Position numbers and translations under genes: made by a program. This document shows, piece after piece, positions 22,697-31,527 of a stretch of 32,007 bases of DNA; the stretch's first letter is position 1, and each line of letters starts with the position of its first letter. The notes beneath the pieces were generated by a model that worked only from the letters and a program-made list of their open reading frames with translations, searched no databases and was not told the DNA's origin. This stretch comes from an uncultured Bacteroidota bacterium (GTDB taxonomy: Bacteria > Bacteroidota > Bacteroidia > Chitinophagales > Chitinophagaceae): NCBI GenBank assembly GCA_903916555.1, contig CAIWXG010000206.1:1-32007 (forward strand). The letters run 5' to 3'.

Positions 22697-24070
22697 TATT
22701 AATTTTCTGCCTCTTTTTGCAAATGCTATGTATCCGCCCATATAAATATTTAAGCCATGGGCACTCATACCTGCTAAACCAAGGCAATCGTCGCTACCTA
22801 CATATAGGTTTTTTATTCTTAACCCTATACCAACTTTTACATCATTGGCAAGCATACTGTAAGTTATAGGTAAGCCAATACAAAAATTGGGTCTATCAAC
22901 TCTGGGGGTAATAGTTAACTGGCTGAAATAAGAATTGCCGAAATTTTGCACATTTGCCATATTAGCAAGGAAGGTAGTATTTATTAAAAAACTTTTAATA
23001 ATTCTAAAATCACCACTTAATATTAAAGCTGTAGGTAAATATACAGATGTAGCACCCGATGACGTATCTACAGTAAATCCTCTTGTTAATGCGTAGTTTT
23101 TAAAGCTGGTATAATTATTTGCATTCGCACTAAGCCCCGAACCCGTTACTGTACCACTACCTGATACACTTACTTTAGAATTGGTACCTGCCGGGTACGT
23201 TATAGCACCAATATCTGTAACAGAAGCAGATAATTTATACTTATACTTATTATTAGAACCTAAGTGGTCCCATCTGTAATCATAGTTTTCGCCCCTATAC
23301 ATATATACAATGCCAAAATCGGCACCAAAGCCGGAACCCATATTAGCACCAAATAAATTGCCAAACAGATTAGTACCTGTAGAACCTACTGCATTAGATG
23401 CTGCAACAACATTACTTGCGAATTCAACATCAGTATTTGTGGCAGTAAATGAATCGGAACCATTATAAAAAGTAGCATTAATATTATTACCTTTCAGACT
23501 TAAATAAACAGCCCCGCCCAAATATTTTAAAGTTACTCCTGCTTTTAATTCACTTTTTATGTTATCGTACAATACGGTAGCATAAGATACGCCAACTTCC
23601 TCCCAAATATGTGCTGTCATATTGAAATTTTGTGCTGCAACAAAAGGATTTCCAGATAAAGCGTAACTGGTATTAGACGATGCATCGTAAAGATTAGGAT
23701 TAAAATTTTTAAACTCTACCATAGCACGAAGGCGAGCAGAAAATGCGATACTATGCTTATCGCCTATGCTCACCATAAAACTTAAGGGCATGTGTAGGTC
23801 GTATGCTGCAATTGTATTTAATGAGCTTGCACCTGAATAATTAAAAGACCCGCCACCACTTAAATTAAAAGTACCCATGTTATTATCAAAGCCCAAATTG
23901 GCACTACCTAAGTCCATAGCAAATTTGTAAGGGCAATCTGCAATATTGGCAGGGTTCAAAAATAAACCGTTCAAACCGCACCAGTTACTTGTAGAAACCC
24001 CAAAATCATGTTGTGCAACTAAATTGCTTTGTATAAATAATAGTATAACTAAAACGAAAATTTTTTTCAT
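22694..24070 (-). CDS. DUF5723 family outer-membrane protein
   Basis: The 458-residue protein has a Sec signal peptide (MKKIFVLVILLFIQSNLVAQ, cut near residue 19) and a body of repeated amphipathic beta strands with many Gly, Asn and aromatic residues. The opening of the mature part, STSNWCGLNGLFLNPANIAD, is the conserved start of DUF5723, and the C-terminus ends in strand-like GLNIYMGGYIAFAKRGRKL. The family is Bacteroidota-specific and is thought to form an outer-membrane beta-barrel; its function is unknown. It is transcribed alone, 159 bp beyond the end of pdxJ. The overlapping hairpin at its 3' end is oriented against it. Confidence 0.8.
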   Translation of the reverse strand: MKKIFVLVILLFIQSNLVAQHDFGVSTSNWCGLNGLFLNPANIADCPYKFAMDLGSANLGFDNNMGTFNLSGGGSFNYSGASSLNTIAAYDLHMPLSFMVSIGDKHSIAFSARLRAMVEFKNFNPNLYDASSNTSYALSGNPFVAAQNFNMTAHIWEEVGVSYATVLYDNIKSELKAGVTLKYLGGAVYLSLKGNNINATFYNGSDSFTATNTDVEFASNVVAASNAVGSTGTNLFGNLFGANMGSGFGADFGIVYMYRGENYDYRWDHLGSNNKYKYKLSASVTDIGAITYPAGTNSKVSVSGSGTVTGSGLSANANNYTSFKNYALTRGFTVDTSSGATSVYLPTALILSGDFRIIKSFLINTTFLANMANVQNFGNSYFSQLTITPRVDRPNFCIGLPITYSMLANDVKVGIGLRIKNLYVGSDDCLGLAGMSAHGLNIYMGGYIAFAKRGRKLI

Positions 24071-24229
24071 AAATAGCCCAATTGGTATATTACTTGCAAT
24101 GATAATAATTTTTTGCGGTATTACTTTAAATGAAATACAGCATTTTTGAAATCGGTACTATTTTTTGATATTTATAAAATAAAAAATTAGAAATTATTTA
24201 TTTATAGTTAATAAATTTACACATGTGTA

Positions 24230-24961
24230 TTATTTATAATAAGCATTCAATTCTCTTTTATATAATTGCACAGCGTTTTCAAGCCCAAAGTATAATGCAT
24301 CGCAAATAAGAGCATGACCAATAGAGACTTCTAACAAATAAGGTATAGATTGATGAAAGTACCTTAGATTTTCTAAATCAAGGTCATGTCCCGCATTTAT
24401 TCCCAAGCCCTTTGCCTCTGCTATTCTTGCTGTTTTAACGTAGTCTGCTATTGCCTTTTCTCTGTTTTTAGGGTACGTTCTAGCATAATATTCCGTATAT
24501 AATTCTATTCGGTCTGTGCCGGTATCGGCAGCAGCGGCAGCCATTTCTTCTACAGGGTCTATAAAAATAGAAACTCTGATACCTGCATTTTTAAATAGTT
24601 CAATAGTCTTTTTTAAATAGTCTTTTTCTTTTATCGTATTCCATCCGTGGTTAGATGTTAGCTGCCCTACAGCATCAGGAACAAGTGTTACCTGTGCAGG
24701 CATTATTTCTAATACCAAAGCTACAAATTTATCCTCGTTGGGGTTACCTTCAATATTAAATTCAGTAGTAATGTTTTTGCTTATTTCACGCACATCGTTA
24801 TAAGTAATATGTCTCTCGTCCGGTCTTGGGTGTACAGTAATACCATCTGCACCAAATTTCTGGCAATCTATTGCAGCTTTTATAACATTAGGATTATTAC
24901 CACCTCTGCTGTTTCTTAATGTTGCTATCTTATTAATATTTACAGAAAGTTTTGTACCCAT
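24230..24961 (-). CDS. pdxJ: Pyridoxine 5'-phosphate synthase
   Basis: The 243-residue TIM-barrel enzyme condenses 3-amino-2-oxopropyl phosphate with deoxyxylulose-5-phosphate to give pyridoxine 5'-phosphate, in the DXP-dependent vitamin B6 pathway. The diagnostic motifs are intact: [17 protein letters not shown] (5-21), [13 protein letters not shown] (40-52), IEGNP, QVTLVPD, and GINAGHDL with the late histidine. The length equals E. coli PdxJ (243). The start ATG is well placed. A -7-like element lies 15 bp before it, so the gene probably has its own promoter and a short leader. Confidence 0.97.
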   Translation of the reverse strand: MGTKLSVNINKIATLRNSRGGNNPNVIKAAIDCQKFGADGITVHPRPDERHITYNDVREISKNITTEFNIEGNPNEDKFVALVLEIMPAQVTLVPDAVGQLTSNHGWNTIKEKDYLKKTIELFKNAGIRVSIFIDPVEEMAAAAADTGTDRIELYTEYYARTYPKNREKAIADYVKTARIAEAKGLGINAGHDLDLENLRYFHQSIPYLLEVSIGHALICDALYFGLENAVQLYKRELNAYYK

Positions 24962-24975
24962 ATATAAATTTGCCT

Positions 24976-24983
24976 CAAAAGTA
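24976..24983 (-). promoter_or_regulatory. Candidate -7 promoter element of pdxJ
   Basis: Minus-strand TACTTTTG matches TAnnTTTG and would give a leader of roughly ten bases. No TTTG -33 box is seen at the usual distance. Confidence 0.4.
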
Positions 24984-25278
24984 GTACAAAATATTTAATA
25001 TCTATTACTTAAAAAGGTTTTCTGTTTTATAAATGCAATCCCATTTTGTTTTATTTTTATATTTGTTTTATTTTAATTACATGGTACTTTTTATGAAGAA
25101 AGTAAGCACTTATTGTATTTTGTACAATTTATAAGTAATAAATATTCTTCACGCGTAAATAATTCTAATTCTACAAAATATTTTTTGTAGAATAATGGTA
25201 AAATAAATAAATAAATATCTTTTCTTCATTGTTGTTTTTTAAAATATAAAAGTATTTAATTTTTTAAACTAATTTATC
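24984..25278. other. AT-rich divergent intergenic region with one perfect hairpin
   Basis: No gene is visible between pdxJ and the T9SS cargo gene. The notable element is the perfect 11-bp inverted repeat ATTCTACAAAA (25168-25178) / TTTTGTAGAAT (25183-25193) with a 4-base loop. It lacks a following T-run on either strand and sits about 110 bp upstream of the cargo gene's start, so an operator or structural role is more likely than termination. Confidence 0.45.
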
Positions 25279-25286
25279 TATATTTG
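25279..25286 (+). promoter_or_regulatory. Candidate promoter of the T9SS cargo gene
   Basis: TATATTTG matches TAnnTTTG exactly. A TTTA (three of four matches to TTTG) lies at 25255-25258 with a 20-bp spacer. Transcription would start near 25293, giving a leader of about 12 bases before the ATG at 25305. Confidence 0.5.
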
Positions 25287-25304
25287 AGTTCAAAAATATA
25301 TTTT

Positions 25305-27005
25305 ATGCATAAGAAATTATTTGTCCTCCTATTTTTAAGTTTTGCAGTTACTTTAAGCTCTTTTGCACAAACAGGTTGGCAATGGGGTGTTGGAAGCACC
25401 CACCCTAATACACCTTATTATGGTTTTGATGAACAAGCTGCAGTATTAGACCGTACTGGAAATATATTTGTGGCAGGTTATGGGTGGGGAGATTCTTCAA
25501 TTTTCGGGACATTGGCATTATATAATAATATGGGTTACGAGCCATTAGTAATTGTAAAAATAGACTCTTCAGGTCTTTATCAATGGGTTACTGCTGTAAG
25601 ACATTCTAATTGTAATACCGGTGGTATGATAACTGATAGAGTAGGCAATTTATACGTATTAGTCAGTTCAGACAGTAGCGTGGCAACCATAGATACTTTT
25701 AATCTTTTAAATCCTTTAGCACCTTCGCAACCGGCAGTTTTTTTAATGAAACTGTCCCCGGCAGGTCATGCTTTATGGGTAAGAACTATAGGCGAGGTTT
25801 ATTTTAATACGTCTAATTGCGTTGCAATAGATGGTGCTGATAATGTATATGTAACTTCTGATTATCCTGTTGGCAGCCTCACTTTAGGGAGTGTGGTATT
25901 GTCAAACTGGGGTATAGGTGATAATGTTTTTGTAGCAAAATATGATACAGCGGGTAATGTAATTTGGGCTAAAGGTTTTGGCGGTAGTTCTATAGAGTTT
26001 AGTGCTGCTATTACTGCTTCAGCCAAAGGCGATGTTTATTTCACGGGGGCTTCTTATTCCGACTCAATGAGTATAGGCTCTACTAAATTATATGACACCA
26101 TGAATGGTGGACACCCAATAACATTTTTAGCAAAATTAGATAGTAGCGGAAATCCTTTGTGGGCAATTTCTAATAAAAACAGATTAAACATCTACAATAT
26201 GAAAACAGACCTAAACAGTAATATTTATATTGCCGGAAGTTGCGATACAAATGTTATTTATGGTACTGATACACTACCTTATGTTGGAAATGGTGATGCT
26301 TTTATTGCAAAATTTAATCCGGATGGCGTTTTTAAATGGGCAAAATCAGTAGGTGATTCGGGTGCGGATGCTGTTTACGGTATGGATATTGATGCTTGCG
26401 GAAAAATATGGTTATGCGGCCAATTTGGTCATAACACAACAGAATATATTATGAATTTTGGTGGGCATGTTCTAACTGCACCCATAATTGAGGAACCTAC
26501 CTTTATTGTAAATTATGATACCAGCGGCAATTATGATACCAGTTTTTATATACCGGGCGGCGGTGATGATTTTAATAATATTTTAGTAGATAATAAAAGT
26601 AGTTTTTATGTTGCCGGCGACTATTCTACAGTTAGTGTAGGTTTGAAATTTGGACCCGATACATTAATACAAAATGTTGGGAGCGAAGCCTTATTTGCTG
26701 CTAAATATAAATATGGTAGTGTTATATGTACTCGTACAGAGGTAGAGGTATTTGCAAATACAAACGAAGATATTCTACTTTTCCCTAATCCTACAAATAG
26801 TTATTTTACCATTAAAGATAATTACTTAATGACCGGTAATAATAAAATAGAACTTTACGATATTACCGGCAAATTAGTTGGTAATTACGTATATAACATT
26901 AACGTTGAATTTAATATTAAAAACCTTTCATTCGGTTTATATATTTGTAAAATTACTGCTGACGACGGCAACAGCTTCATCAAAAAGCTTTTAATAGGCA
27001 AGTAA
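25305..27005 (+). CDS. Secreted repeat protein with T9SS type A C-terminal sorting domain
   Basis: I start at the ATG of 25305 (566 residues), because it opens a clean signal peptide, MHKKLFVLLFLSFAVTLSSF, cut after FAQ. The frame can be extended seven codons only to a TTG. The body holds at least five beta-propeller-like (SBBP-type) repeats with the pattern 'F-[VIL]-x-K-[YFL]-D-x-x-G-x-x-x-W': VIVKIDSSGLYQW, FLMKLSPAGHALW, FVAKYDTAGNVIW, FLAKLDSSGNPLW and FIAKFNPDGVFKW. The last 75 residues are a T9SS sorting domain: LFPNPTNSYFTI, KIELYDITGKLVG, LSFGLYICKIT and a basic end IKKLLIGK. It is therefore exported by Sec, passed through the type IX system and probably attached to the cell surface. 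The ligand is unknown. It is monocistronic. Confidence 0.9.
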   Translation: MHKKLFVLLFLSFAVTLSSFAQTGWQWGVGSTHPNTPYYGFDEQAAVLDRTGNIFVAGYGWGDSSIFGTLALYNNMGYEPLVIVKIDSSGLYQWVTAVRHSNCNTGGMITDRVGNLYVLVSSDSSVATIDTFNLLNPLAPSQPAVFLMKLSPAGHALWVRTIGEVYFNTSNCVAIDGADNVYVTSDYPVGSLTLGSVVLSNWGIGDNVFVAKYDTAGNVIWAKGFGGSSIEFSAAITASAKGDVYFTGASYSDSMSIGSTKLYDTMNGGHPITFLAKLDSSGNPLWAISNKNRLNIYNMKTDLNSNIYIAGSCDTNVIYGTDTLPYVGNGDAFIAKFNPDGVFKWAKSVGDSGADAVYGMDIDACGKIWLCGQFGHNTTEYIMNFGGHVLTAPIIEEPTFIVNYDTSGNYDTSFYIPGGGDDFNNILVDNKSSFYVAGDYSTVSVGLKFGPDTLIQNVGSEALFAAKYKYGSVICTRTEVEVFANTNEDILLFPNPTNSYFTIKDNYLMTGNNKIELYDITGKLVGNYVYNINVEFNIKNLSFGLYICKITADDGNSFIKKLLIGK

Positions 27006-27010
27006 ATTAT

Positions 27011-27051
27011 TTTCTTCATGAAGCCCACTGAAAAAGGGCTTCATGAAGAAA
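27011..27051 (+). terminator. Perfect hairpin after the T9SS cargo gene
   Basis: TTCTTCATGAAGCCC (27012-27026) pairs perfectly with GGGCTTCATGAAGAA (27036-27050), extendable by one pair, with a 9-base loop, 6 bp after the stop codon. No T-run follows on either strand, so it may stabilise the mRNA end rather than terminate alone. Each arm also contains its own TTCATGAA palindrome. Confidence 0.55.
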
Positions 27052-27100
27052 TGGCACTCAATACTGAGCAATAAAAAAGTACAAAAAATGCACAAAAAAT

Positions 27101-27240
27101 GCCGTCATTTCGCAATGAAATGAAGTCCCGATTTTTCTTCGGGGCGAAATGAAATGTAAAAATATACTTGAGGTTAAGCACTTGTTTTTCAAGTCATCTT
27201 TCACATTAGGCAGATTCTACATTTCATTTCGTTCGGAAGA
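27101..27240. repeat. Nested inverted-repeat element built on CATTTCG/CGAAATG
   Basis: CGAAATGAAATGTA (27145-27158) pairs perfectly with TACATTTCATTTCG (27218-27231). Inside, CTTGA and TCAAG form a smaller stem. To the left, CATTTC (27106-27111) pairs with GAAATG (27117-27122) and CCCGA (27127-27131) with TCGGG (27139-27143). The CATTTCG core recalls dispersed GTCATTTCG-containing repeats that I remember from many Bacteroidota genomes, so this is probably one such non-coding repeat. It occupies most of the 320-bp convergent gap; nothing else was recognised there. Confidence 0.5.
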
Positions 27241-27325
27241 ATAAGCATGAATAGCATTAAAAAAGCCAATAAAAATACCTATATAATAAATGGGTAGATA
27301 AAAACTAAAAACCCATAAAAAACCC

Positions 27326-28882
27326 TTATCCTGTAGCTTTTAGCATAGTTTTTTTCTTGGTTTGTGCGCCAAAGCCTTGTCGCTGCATATTACCCCATAC
27401 GTGCTTGCGATTAAATATAAAGTTCACATATCCTTTAATAGAAAAGAAAAGAATCAATGGGTGATAAACAAATGGTTCTAAAAATGCCATTAAGCATAAA
27501 CCCATTACCTCTCCCCATGTTTTGTAATATCTAAACGTTACTTGGTCCCATAACAAAGCTAATGTAGTAATCATTACAGAATAAGTATATACAAATATTA
27601 TCAATATAATGGCGTAAGGCCAGTTAATTTGTCCTGTTAATATTAAATATATGTAAAAAAGAATACCTGTAAATTCAATAATAGGTGCCAATAGCTCATA
27701 TAAAAAGTTATAAGCAAAAACCACAGTTCCTAATCTTCCATATTTAGGATTAAAAATTATTTTGTGGTGTATGCTCATTATCTGTGCAAGCCCTCTCGCC
27801 CATCTCGACCTCTGCCTACCGAATACTTTTAATGTAGTAGGGCCTTCCGTCCAGCAAAGAGTCATTGGTACATATCTTATGGAGTATTTCTTTTTGTTGT
27901 CTTTCATAAAGGCACACATTCTGGTTATCAAATCCATGTCTTCACCAAAAGATTTGGGGTCGTAACCACCTGCCATTACTGCAATTTCTTTATCAAACAT
28001 CCCTAATCCACCGGATACATTTGGTACTGAATTGATTAAATCCCAGCCCATTTTACCTAATACGAATGCCCGTATATATTCCATTTCCTGAAAACGTGGT
28101 AAGAAACGTGCAGGCGGACGAACACGTATTAACAGCCCTCCGTCAACCTCGCAAGAGTTAACCATTCTTAATGTAGCACCGGAAGCAATAACACGTGTAT
28201 GGTCTTCTTGAATATGCACAAAACCACATTCAGGACAAGGTTCACCTATTTCCTTTATTTTAGTGGTTTCCTGGTCCATAAATGGCTTTATGAGTTTTAT
28301 CAGAGTGTCTTTATCCAAGATACAATCTACATCGGTACATAAGAAATAATTGTAAGAAGATACATTTATACCCGCATTCGATGCATCCGCTTTACTTTTA
28401 CCGTTTACTTTATCTACCACCATTAATTTTTCAAATGCATGGTTAGTAGATCTAAAAATTCGTCTTATGGGTTGGGAATTTAATTTTTCGCGGTAGGCAT
28501 AATCAACCTGTATGAGTTGGTATTCTTCTATTAATTTCTCAAGTGTATCATCTGTACTTCCATCGTTAATAATAATAACCTCAAAACGAGGATAGTTTAA
28601 TGTAAGCAGCGAACGTACATTTTGAATTATGGTAACCCCTTCATTAAATGCAGGTGCAATTACAGAAATACCCAGTGCTAATGGTGATTCTACAATAATA
28701 TCATAGTTTACAGAAGCGTTCTTCTTCATGTAATTTCTGATAGATATAAGGGACATCATAGCCAGTAAAGCGTAGCAAAAGAGCAAGGTAGTACCATAAA
28801 CAAAGACTGCCGATTGGTAAAAAGTACCAATGGTGTTCCAGAATCCGTTTTCTTCACTAAAAAACTTAACAATACTGTGCAT
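27326..28882 (-). CDS. Processive family 2 glycosyltransferase, membrane-bound (copy A)
   Basis: The 518-residue protein has an N-terminal membrane segment (about 22-48), a cytoplasmic GT-A domain (about 70-370) and a C-terminal cluster of helices (about 385-490), as in PgaC/IcaA, hyaluronan and cellulose synthases. The processive-enzyme set is complete: Asp107 in INDGST, DVD at 184-186 for the metal/UDP-sugar, GED at 313-315 with the catalytic-base aspartate, and QRSRW at 357-361 (Q-x-x-R-W). A stretch near 205-228 contains CPECGFVH, a possible Cys-Cys-His metal site, which is missing from the paralogue next door. The polymer made is unknown. It is the last gene of a four-gene operon, 13 bp after copy B. 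PilZ, a c-di-GMP-binding domain, is not seen. Confidence 0.92.
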   Translation of the reverse strand: MHSIVKFFSEENGFWNTIGTFYQSAVFVYGTTLLFCYALLAMMSLISIRNYMKKNASVNYDIIVESPLALGISVIAPAFNEGVTIIQNVRSLLTLNYPRFEVIIINDGSTDDTLEKLIEEYQLIQVDYAYREKLNSQPIRRIFRSTNHAFEKLMVVDKVNGKSKADASNAGINVSSYNYFLCTDVDCILDKDTLIKLIKPFMDQETTKIKEIGEPCPECGFVHIQEDHTRVIASGATLRMVNSCEVDGGLLIRVRPPARFLPRFQEMEYIRAFVLGKMGWDLINSVPNVSGGLGMFDKEIAVMAGGYDPKSFGEDMDLITRMCAFMKDNKKKYSIRYVPMTLCWTEGPTTLKVFGRQRSRWARGLAQIMSIHHKIIFNPKYGRLGTVVFAYNFLYELLAPIIEFTGILFYIYLILTGQINWPYAIILIIFVYTYSVMITTLALLWDQVTFRYYKTWGEVMGLCLMAFLEPFVYHPLILFFSIKGYVNFIFNRKHVWGNMQRQGFGAQTKKKTMLKATG

Positions 28883-28895
28883 AATACAAATTAAT

Positions 28896-30353
28896 TTATG
28901 CGGTTGCCGGCTTTGTCTCCGATTTTTTAAAGCCTTTTCTTTGCATATTACCCCACGAGTGTTTTCTATTTGTAAGAAAAAATATATATCCTCTTAATGC
29001 AAATATAACAATTAATGGGTGATATAAAATCATTTCTATAAATACCATTGATGCGACTCTAACTACATCCATCCAATCTTTATAATATTTAGATGTTAAA
29101 TGGTCCCACAATACAGCTATTGTAGAAATCATTATTGAATAGGTATAAACAAATATTAAAAGTATAATAGCATAAGGCCAGTTAACCTGACCAAAAATAA
29201 TAAGTAGTATATAATATATTATTCCTAAAAATTCAATTACAGGAGCCATAAACTCAAAAATAAAATTATAGGGAAACATAACCATTCCTACAATACCATA
29301 TCTGGGGTTAAAGAACATTTTTCTGTGTGCCAATACCAGTTGTATTAAACCTCTACCCCATCTGGTTCTTTGCCGCATAAATATTTTTAGGGATGTTGGG
29401 CCTTCTGTCCAACATAAGGTAGCAGGAATATATCTTATGGCACTTGGTATTTTATTGTCGTAGCAATACCTATTCATGCGCATCATTAACTCCATATCTT
29501 CCCCAAATGAGGCGGCATCATAGCCGCCGGCTTTAATAACTATTTCTTTATCAAACATACCCAAACCACCCGATACGTTGGGTACGGCATTTATTAAACT
29601 CCAGCCCATTTTACCCAATACAAATGCCCTGATGTATTCCATTTCCTGAAAGCGAGCCAAAAAAGGTCTTGGTGCTCTTATTTTTGTAATTACACCCTTA
29701 TCAATATCGCACGAATTGGCTATTCTTAATGTAGCACCTGTGGCTATTACTCTTTTTTTATCTTCTTCAAGTACAGGTCTTATTAATTTAGATAATGTTT
29801 GTTCATGTAATATACAGTCAACATCGGTACATAAAAAGTAAGGAAATGAAGATGCATTTATTCCTGCATTCGTAGCGTCAGCTTTTGCTTTACCATTTTC
29901 TTTATCAACAATTACTAATTTTGCATAAGCATCATCTGTAGATTTATAGATACCTCTTACTTCTTTAGTTTGTATTTTAATATTATATGCAAAATCAACT
30001 TTTATCAATGAGAATTCTTCGCATACTTTACTTAGAGTATCATCTGTACTACCATCATTAATAATAATAACTTCATATTTGGGATAGTCGAATGTAAGTA
30101 ATGACCTTACATTATCAATAATAGTAAGCCCTTCATTAAATGCCGGTGCAATAACAGAAATACCCGGTGCTAATGGTGAACCTACCACAACTTTATAATC
30201 TGTATAACTTTCTTTTTTCTGATATACTTGTATATTTAAAAAAGACATTATAGCCAACATTGCATAAAGTAAAAGCAACATGATACCATACACGAAAACC
30301 GTGCCCTCAAAAAAGACAGTAAGATAATACCAGAAAGGATTAGCACCAAACAT
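28896..30353 (-). CDS. Processive family 2 glycosyltransferase, membrane-bound (copy B)
   Basis: This 485-residue paralogue is collinear with copy A: N-terminal helix (about 14-40), GT-A domain with Asp100 (INDGST), DVD at 177-179, GED at 284-286 and QRTRW at 328-332, then C-terminal membrane helices (about 355-460). All catalytic motifs are intact, so both copies should be active. The two share long blocks such as FQEMEYIRAFVLGKMGW and NVSGGLGMFDKE, indicating tandem duplication followed by divergence. Copy B lacks the cysteine-bearing insert of copy A. Only 2 bp separate it from the HEAT gene upstream, which argues for coupled translation. They might form a heterodimer or add alternating sugars. 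UDP-GlcNAc is a reasonable but unproven donor guess. Confidence 0.92.
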   Translation of the reverse strand: MFGANPFWYYLTVFFEGTVFVYGIMLLLLYAMLAIMSFLNIQVYQKKESYTDYKVVVGSPLAPGISVIAPAFNEGLTIIDNVRSLLTFDYPKYEVIIINDGSTDDTLSKVCEEFSLIKVDFAYNIKIQTKEVRGIYKSTDDAYAKLVIVDKENGKAKADATNAGINASSFPYFLCTDVDCILHEQTLSKLIRPVLEEDKKRVIATGATLRIANSCDIDKGVITKIRAPRPFLARFQEMEYIRAFVLGKMGWSLINAVPNVSGGLGMFDKEIVIKAGGYDAASFGEDMELMMRMNRYCYDNKIPSAIRYIPATLCWTEGPTSLKIFMRQRTRWGRGLIQLVLAHRKMFFNPRYGIVGMVMFPYNFIFEFMAPVIEFLGIIYYILLIIFGQVNWPYAIILLIFVYTYSIMISTIAVLWDHLTSKYYKDWMDVVRVASMVFIEMILYHPLIVIFALRGYIFFLTNRKHSWGNMQRKGFKKSETKPATA

Positions 30354-30355
30354 TA

Positions 30356-31504
30356 CTATTTAATTAAAGGATTGAGACAATGTTTTATTATTAATTTATT
30401 TTCGTCATACGATGTTTCTAATAATTCTTCTACTATTGCTTTCGATTCTTCTGTTCCATGGCTTATTATAGCTCTTGCAGCATTCATTCTTATATCAAAA
30501 TTAGCAGAATAAGATAATTCTTGTTTTAGAAATTCCAAATTTCTGCCGGAAGCAATCTGTCCGATAGCTTTTAAAATTTCTATTTGGCATATTAACGGCT
30601 GGTGTTCGTATATTTTAATTAATTTGGGCTCAGTAGCTTCTGCCGACAGTTTTCCTAAACATGCAATAGCATCTGCTCTAAAATAGTGGTCTTTATTATT
30701 TAATAATTCCATTACAGCGGGTATGGCACTTTGCTGGTCGTAATAGGCAATTAATTTCAGACAAAATGAAACAACACTTTTATTTGTAGAATAACTTACC
30801 CAACGCGAAAAGTTTGGAATTTGTATATCTTTAGTAGTAGTAATAATTTTAAACATATCTAACTGGTCCCAAGGCAAAAGGGGTTCTGTAGCAATATCAA
30901 AAAACTTAAACGGTTCGTTTTTACTAAGCTGAATATAAGCATTCCGTGCTGCTGCACGTAATGATGAATTACTACTATTTGTGAGGGGCAGAATGGTTAC
31001 GTCTGATATTTGAATATCCATTTGTGTCAATTCCATTACAGCTCTTATTTTCTTTTCCCACCTTAGAGTTTTCATTTTATCAAAAGAATCTTTGGTAAGA
31101 TTCATATCAATATATAACTTTCTAAGTAAATCCCCAACCTCACCTCTGAAATTTTTTCTATACGAAATAAGAATATCAATCATCGCTTGCCTTACCCATT
31201 GTTGCTTATATATTTTATCAGTAATAGCATTCTGATTAAATTCTATTTCATCAACAGGTTCAATTCCTAATTTTTCGTTTAGTAAAACTTCTTCGGTTAT
31301 CAGGTCTTCAATTTTGGGTGTAATACTGGCTAAGCGTTTGTCGTGTATATAAGCACGCCAACGCCTTATTAAGATAACCGTATAGGCAATAAGGGTGGCA
31401 AAAACAGCAATAAAAATGAAGGCAAGGGCAATCTTAATGAAAAGTGGTTGATAGCCAAATCGTTCGTACGCTTGTAATAATAGGTCATAGAATACCTTCC
31501 ACAT
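30356..31504 (-). CDS. Membrane-anchored HEAT-repeat protein
   Basis: The 382-residue protein has one N-terminal membrane helix (about 22-46), followed by RRWRAY, which suggests a cytoplasmic remainder. Residues about 95-380 are helical repeats of the HEAT type. The clearest lie in the second half: AIPAVMELLNNKDHYFRADA, IACLGKLSAEATEPKLIKIY, and the final block of DIRMNAARAIISHGTEESKA. HEAT solenoids are binding scaffolds with no catalysis. Position between a receiver-domain protein (23 bp upstream) and two glycan synthases (2 bp downstream) suggests that it links regulator and synthase at the membrane. That is inference; no partner can be read from the sequence. Confidence 0.85.
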   Translation of the reverse strand: MWKVFYDLLLQAYERFGYQPLFIKIALAFIFIAVFATLIAYTVILIRRWRAYIHDKRLASITPKIEDLITEEVLLNEKLGIEPVDEIEFNQNAITDKIYKQQWVRQAMIDILISYRKNFRGEVGDLLRKLYIDMNLTKDSFDKMKTLRWEKKIRAVMELTQMDIQISDVTILPLTNSSNSSLRAAARNAYIQLSKNEPFKFFDIATEPLLPWDQLDMFKIITTTKDIQIPNFSRWVSYSTNKSVVSFCLKLIAYYDQQSAIPAVMELLNNKDHYFRADAIACLGKLSAEATEPKLIKIYEHQPLICQIEILKAIGQIASGRNLEFLKQELSYSANFDIRMNAARAIISHGTEESKAIVEELLETSYDENKLIIKHCLNPLIK

Positions 31505-31527
31505 GTATTGTAGCTATTTTATTTTTT

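Noticed and set aside
27290-27316. ATGGGT/ACCCAT hairpin as terminator of the glycosyltransferase operon
   Set aside because: The stem is only 6 bp with a 15-base loop; too weak to call.
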